NCBI GenBank assembly: GCA_932294295.1
Contig: OW028584.1
Location: forward strand, 29,200,470 to 29,264,469
Reading direction: 5' to 3'
Length of the DNA: 64,000 nt
Origin: Alitta virens
Lineage: Eukaryota > Annelida > Polychaeta > Phyllodocida > Nereididae
Shown: in pieces, positions 38,901-44,900 of the stretch
Layout: each line of letters begins with the position of its first letter
Position numbering within the stretch: position 1 is the stretch's first letter
Translations under genes and position numbers: made by a program
The notes under the pieces: model-generated
The model's input: the letters and a program-made list of their open reading frames with translations, nothing else
Database searches by the model: none
Told to the model about the DNA's origin: nothing

Positions 38901-41900
38901 ACGGCTCTCTTACTTGCTGTTTATATCTGTTTGCCTCATGGACATTTTTGTTTGATCTGTTTCCAGTATCCACAACTCTCCGACCACGCCCTCTAGATCT
39001 CCGAAGAGGTTGCTGCCAAGGTTAACATATAGGTTAAAGGTCAAGGTCGATCAAAATATTGGTCAAAGGTCAAGTTGATAGATCAAATATAGGTCACAGG
39101 TCAACATCAGAGATCAGTCAATCAAAGACCAATGTCAAGGTAAATAAAATGTCAGAAAAGTCAGTCATGTCTCAATGGAACGAAGGCACTAAACATCTGA
39201 TGTCTATGACTGTATAGCGTTAAATACAAGTCAAAGGTCAAGGCAAGGTCATTACAAATGCCAAAGGTCAGGGTCAAATAAATCTCCTGTGTATCTATAA
39301 AGTGTACTCTGTTTTCCTTTGATGAGCAAGAGCATTTGAACATATTAATCATCAAAATAAATCCATGACAGTTTTAATAAAACACCAGTTTCTTTTAGTT
39401 TATAATATTAAACTTACCTCAGAGATTCCAAGAGTTCCATTGGGGACAGGAGACGCTGATCTCCGACCTCGTCCACCTCTCGACCCCCTCCCTCTGCCTC
39501 GGCCACCCCGTCTACTGGACGATGAGGGAGGCGGGGGTGGCATGAGCAACCCAGACCCATCTAGCATCCCTGGTGAAAACATCATGGCTGCAGCAGGGTG
39601 CATGAAAAGATGAGGTGACAACTTTCCAGGCATGTGCGCTGCGAGTAATTCTGAGTATCCAGAAGCAGCCAATTGGTGAGCAAGTTGCAACTCAGATAAA
39701 TGTTGTTCCAAAAACTGCTGCTCGGACTTGGCCAGATCTGATTTGAACTGATCGTTGGATGATTGGGAATTCTCCCCTTTGCTCTTCTCACTCCTGGACA
39801 ATTCAGACCTGCGAAAGACAATACAGATGCAATAATACAAGCAACTGCAATTACCATCTCGTAATTAGCAAAGACAGATGGTCCAATCATTGATGTCATC
39901 TAAATCATAAAAATCAAGTTACATCATCAACGGCACTCAGCTACCTGACTGTATGATGATTCTGTATAATATTTTAAGTTCATTAAACAATAGCTGGACC
40001 AGTAAACGAGATTCCCACGGCAATCAACTGCCCAATTTACAAATAAATATAACTGTTCTTAAAAATATATCGTAAATTACATAATACACCAATTTCAATA
40101 CTGTTTCCAACCAAGTATCTCGCTGCAGTTTCATCTATCTATCTGTCTTTTATATGATAAATTGGACACTGGTTGACTAACAAAATACTGCTACCAGGGC
40201 TTAAAGCAATATGATAATCAACGATCATAGAAAAACACAGTAGAAGATTATGTCACTCCCTACATGGAAGAAGAAGATGAAGAAGAAGAAGAAGAAGAAG
40301 GAGGAGGAGGAAGAGGAGGAGAAGAAGGAGGAAGGGGAGGAAGAGGAGGAGGAGAGGAGGAGGAGGAAGAGGTGGAGAAGGAGGAGGAAGAGGAGGGGGA
40401 AGGAGAAGGAGGAGGAGTAGGAGGAGGAGGAGGAAGGAGGAGGAAGGAGGAAGGAGGAGAAGGAGGAGAAGAAGAAGGAGGAGGAGAAGGAGGAGGAGGA
40501 AGAGGAGGGGGAAGGAGGAGGATGAGGAGGAGGAGGAGGAGGAAGAGGAGGGGGAAGGAGAAGGAGGAGGAGGAGGAAGAAGAAGAAGGAGAAGAAAAGA
40601 AGCAGAAAAAGAAGAAGAAGGAGGAGAAGGAGGAGGAGAAGAAGAAGGAGGAGAAGAAGAAGGAGAAGAAGAAGGAGGAGGAAGAAAAGGAGAAGAAGAA
40701 GAAGAAGAAAGGAGGAGGAGGAGAAGAAGCCTTACCAATGGCCATCAGTCCTTGCAGATGAGGAAGACTTGCTAGCGGGAGGCTCGCTGGTGCGTTTCTT
40801 CTTCATACTCAAATCTTGCACTTCGGGGCTTGCAGATCGTTTGGGAATTTTGAGAGGGACTGACATCCCTATCGAGGAATGACTTTTCTTCGTTTCATCA
40901 TGTTCCCCGTCGCTCTGGTCACTCATACTGCTTCCAACAGAGCCCTCTCGGTGAGAATCATCTTTGCTCTGCAAATTAAGATCAGTGAGAAATAATAAGA
41001 CTTCATGTTAAGGTGGCTAGTGGCTAAATGACCTGACAATTGGTGTGTAAACCAGTCCATGTGTTGTAAACAACATATCTTAAGAGCTGTGATATTTATT
41101 CAGAAGCAGTAACAAGGCCTGTGATGCCCTTAGTAGCGGTGATATTATGACATTAGAAGGGTTGCCTAGCAGTAAACCATTTATTGTTAATTATGAATTA
41201 TTATTATTTTGTTTATATGTATTTGGAGCTGATTAAATGATTTATGAATCTGATTTATGAATCTGCATTCCATCTTAACAATAGCACATATTAGATATTT
41301 TTTTGAGTTGCTATTTGTATACAATGTGTCCAGTTGACTTATTCGTACAATGTGAGAAGTTCTTTCAGGTGGAATTACATAAAATATCTCTACTGTTACA
41401 TATGCAGCATTCAGAAATTCAAAAATATCTTTTCAATTGATACGAAGCTTTCCACTACTATTCCTCTCCGATAAACCCCCCCCCCCCCCCCCCCCAAAAA
41501 GATTGGATGAATAAATCATGACCTACCTTGGGACTAGATATTGAAGACAAGTGGCTGGGGACTGGAATTTTGGTGAGTTTAGGAACTGGTGGCAAGTCAG
41601 ACTTTTTGGTCGAGAAGTTGATGGCACCGTCAGATGATGCAGCATCCTTTTGATGCGAGGACGAACGATCGGCTGAAGTGTCTGTCGATTCTGAGAACAG
41701 TTTTTTACGACTGGAGGTTGATGATGGAGAATCTCGATGGGACGATGAAGATGAGGAGGATGCTGATCGGTGATTGCTGCTGCGGCTGCTGCTGGTGGTG
41801 GTGGTCGTGGTAGTGGGATGAGATGATGCTGAAGTTGACCGACCACTTGATGTAGTAGTCGTGTTGGTGGGTGAGTGGATGGACATGGATGGGTCCGACG

Positions 41901-44900
41901 TTGGATAACCCGGGGGGATCATCCCGGGAAACATCCCCATGTGGGAATACGGTGTCCCGAAGGGAAATGAGAACAAAGACGGTGGGTACATGCTCGCCCC
42001 GGCGCCGCTGGCTGGCGGCATGCCGTAAGGAAACATCGCGCTAGCGAATTTCATTGGATCAAACATTACGAACTCCTCCTCTTTAGCTTTGTCTGATTGT
42101 TTGTCCGATTTTGTTGTTGATGGAGAACGTCCGTCTTTCTCTCGTTCCCGTTCCCGTGACGATGACGCAGATGATGAGGAACTGGACGATTTCAGTTCCT
42201 TCTTACTTGACGATGATGTTGTTTTAGATGAAGAGGATGCAATAGATGTACTAGAAGTTGTTGTCAAAGTGGGAACTTGGAACATGGAGCTGTATGCACC
42301 ATTCAGAGCTGTTAAAAAAAAAAAAATTACAAAATATTATAATGCCATAGTAACAACAATAAAATCCTTACGGACAAACCTCATAATATTTACACAATTC
42401 AAAGTTTAATGGACCTGCATACATAACAGCAAACACAGCAATGCAGTAATACAGTGTACCATATTATTTATTTATTCTCTTGATTCCCGAATCAAACAAT
42501 TTCTGACATCTTATTACTCGATATTCACGATCAAACATCATCCGCTTACAAATAATTTAGTAATCTCTTGCTAACTCAATTCAATGATTTCTAATCAAGA
42601 TTGTAAATTCAAAGGAGATGAATAAATTACTTCATTCAAACATATCATAAGTAGCCATTGTTCAACTCAGAACATCTAACTATAGAGAGAATGACTTGAT
42701 TTAACAGCAGTTGTATGAGTGGTTTTGTACAATGACGAGTTGCGAACAACAATAAATGATATAAAAATAATAATATCAACACTGACTAGCAGCTACCTCA
42801 GACAGATCCTAACACTTATAAAGCAAAGTCTTCATTGCTACTGAAAGGTTATTCAAAGAAAGATCCATATATGAGGGAGATCGAGTAGGGTGAGACATGA
42901 AATTATAGCAGTTATAAAAAGAGTAATAAAATAGGTATGAAAGTATCATAATCTTTCTCTATGATAATCTAGCCAGAGAGAAAGATATGTAAAAGAGTAC
43001 TGTACAGCAGATCAGTGATAATTACAGTTATAAGACTTAGTGTAAAACTGCAAGCCATCTAGCAGTTTAGTAAAAGCATATTAGCAGGAGAGTGGTTAAT
43101 CACAGGACCAGATTCGAATCGCAGTTATCGCACAAAGAATTAGTAGTTTAAAGAATCTATTCTATGGCAGATTGAGGAGACTGCAGCACATGCAACGATG
43201 TTTAAGCAAGACACAAGTCTTACTTGAGGCCATTTTTGCACTGCACATTTGTTGCGCTGCTGCGGTCAAGCGAGCTTGTTCAGAAGCTGCTCTCCACCAG
43301 GCGGCACCACCTGTCATTAATGAATCACAATTACACCAGGGGGCACTAACATTAACCGAAACAAATTGTGAAAATATTTTCAAAAGACATCACTTGTATG
43401 ATTTGGAGAGTTTGTGCCAGATTTAAAATACTGAGCCTAATTTAACTGCAGTTGTTTTATCCAAGTAACATTGAATAAAAGTTGCTCCAAGTTTTGAGCT
43501 TGCGCCGGGCATTACTTTTACTTTTGTCTACTGTTATTTCATGTGACGATAAATGTCATGTCAGAAAAAATCCAACCTTCCTTACAAATTTTCACCACAA
43601 TTATGTGATCTTAATATATAGTTAGAAAGCCCTGTCAAATCACTTATCTAAGAGAGAGAGTTAAGGCCAATACCACTCCAAACAAAAATATTACTTTGAT
43701 CCCTTTTCTAGAGCTTCTGGCTAAATATAAAGACTTCTCTGCAGCCATATTGGTAACTTGTAAAACACTATCAAAATTCCATAATAATGTGAAAGGAGTC
43801 CTATCATATAAGTTACTGGAAGTGAGCCTGAAATTTGGTGCTACTGACATCATGGCGACTTTAATTTTTTAATACCTTCGTCCGAAAACAAGGGTTTTCA
43901 AAATGTACTACTACTATCTCTATATCAAAAATTGTCTGGAATTCTATAAAAAATGCACAGAATCTTGCTACATTACTCACCTGTGGTGGGACTGAGACTA
44001 GAAGCCAACGAAGCCTGTGATCTCATTCCTGGGGAAATCTCCCCGAGGGACCCCAGGCCACCAAAGGAGGTCTGCGGGACAAGGCCCGGAGGTAGATGAG
44101 GGACTCCCAACATGGAGAATGCGCTGGGAATGTGAGCAAACTGGGCATAAGCAGCCGCTGCTGCTGCCGCGGCAGAGGTGGGGACTCCATAAGGTGAACC
44201 TGTCAGGAAAAAATTAAAATATATGTATACATATAGGAAAAGCATAAGAAATTGACATTTTGTAACATAATCACTATTAATCAGCATTTTAAAAAGAAGT
44301 AATGTAATGATAGTATCCATAAGTTTGTGTTTTTAACATTAAAGCCAAGCATTCAAAGTGAAGTTCTAAAAATTTTATCAAAAATGTCACACTGTTCAAA
44401 ATGACTTTTAGTGTTTCAGACAATATCACAAGAGGACGCCACCATCTAGTGAACAACGCCAATGGCTTCCAACATTCCCATAACGCTCGACTAGGGCCCA
44501 ATCAGCATTAAGGACCTAGGTCAAGGTCGTGACTCCGAATGACCTAGTTGGGCTACAGAGAGTCAGCTGATCGTGTCCTGCATCTTTTGTCATGATGGGG
44601 ATGCAAGAGATGATGCGGCATAGAGACTCATCTTTTCACAAACCAATATGGCTGCTGAGGCAATTAATCTTTATGTCACTGATCTTAGTCATTTCTGCAT
44701 CACTGCTATGAGTTAGATTGTCAAGTGACAAATGAATTGAGTCATTTGTGGGTGACACTTGGTATTTCAAGGACATTGATAGATAGCTACTTTGATAGAC
44801 ATAAGTTAAAAACAGGCCTTGACAGTTCACATTTTGTTTGATTGATAAATTGTGTTTTTCCATACATATATGTATAACCTTTCAAATGGTTAAAAAAAAA

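Noticed and set aside
40253..40761. Three long open frames (161-165 residues) of Glu/Gly/Lys or Ser/Pro/Leu/Phe on both strands
   Set aside because: They are translations of the purine/pyrimidine tract and lie in BAZ2 intron 4.
43172..43426. 84-residue plus-strand frame with Cys/Ala-rich sequence
   Set aside because: Lies in BAZ2 intron 2, no recognised family, and an overlapping minus-strand frame of similar length shows that this stretch is simply stop-poor.
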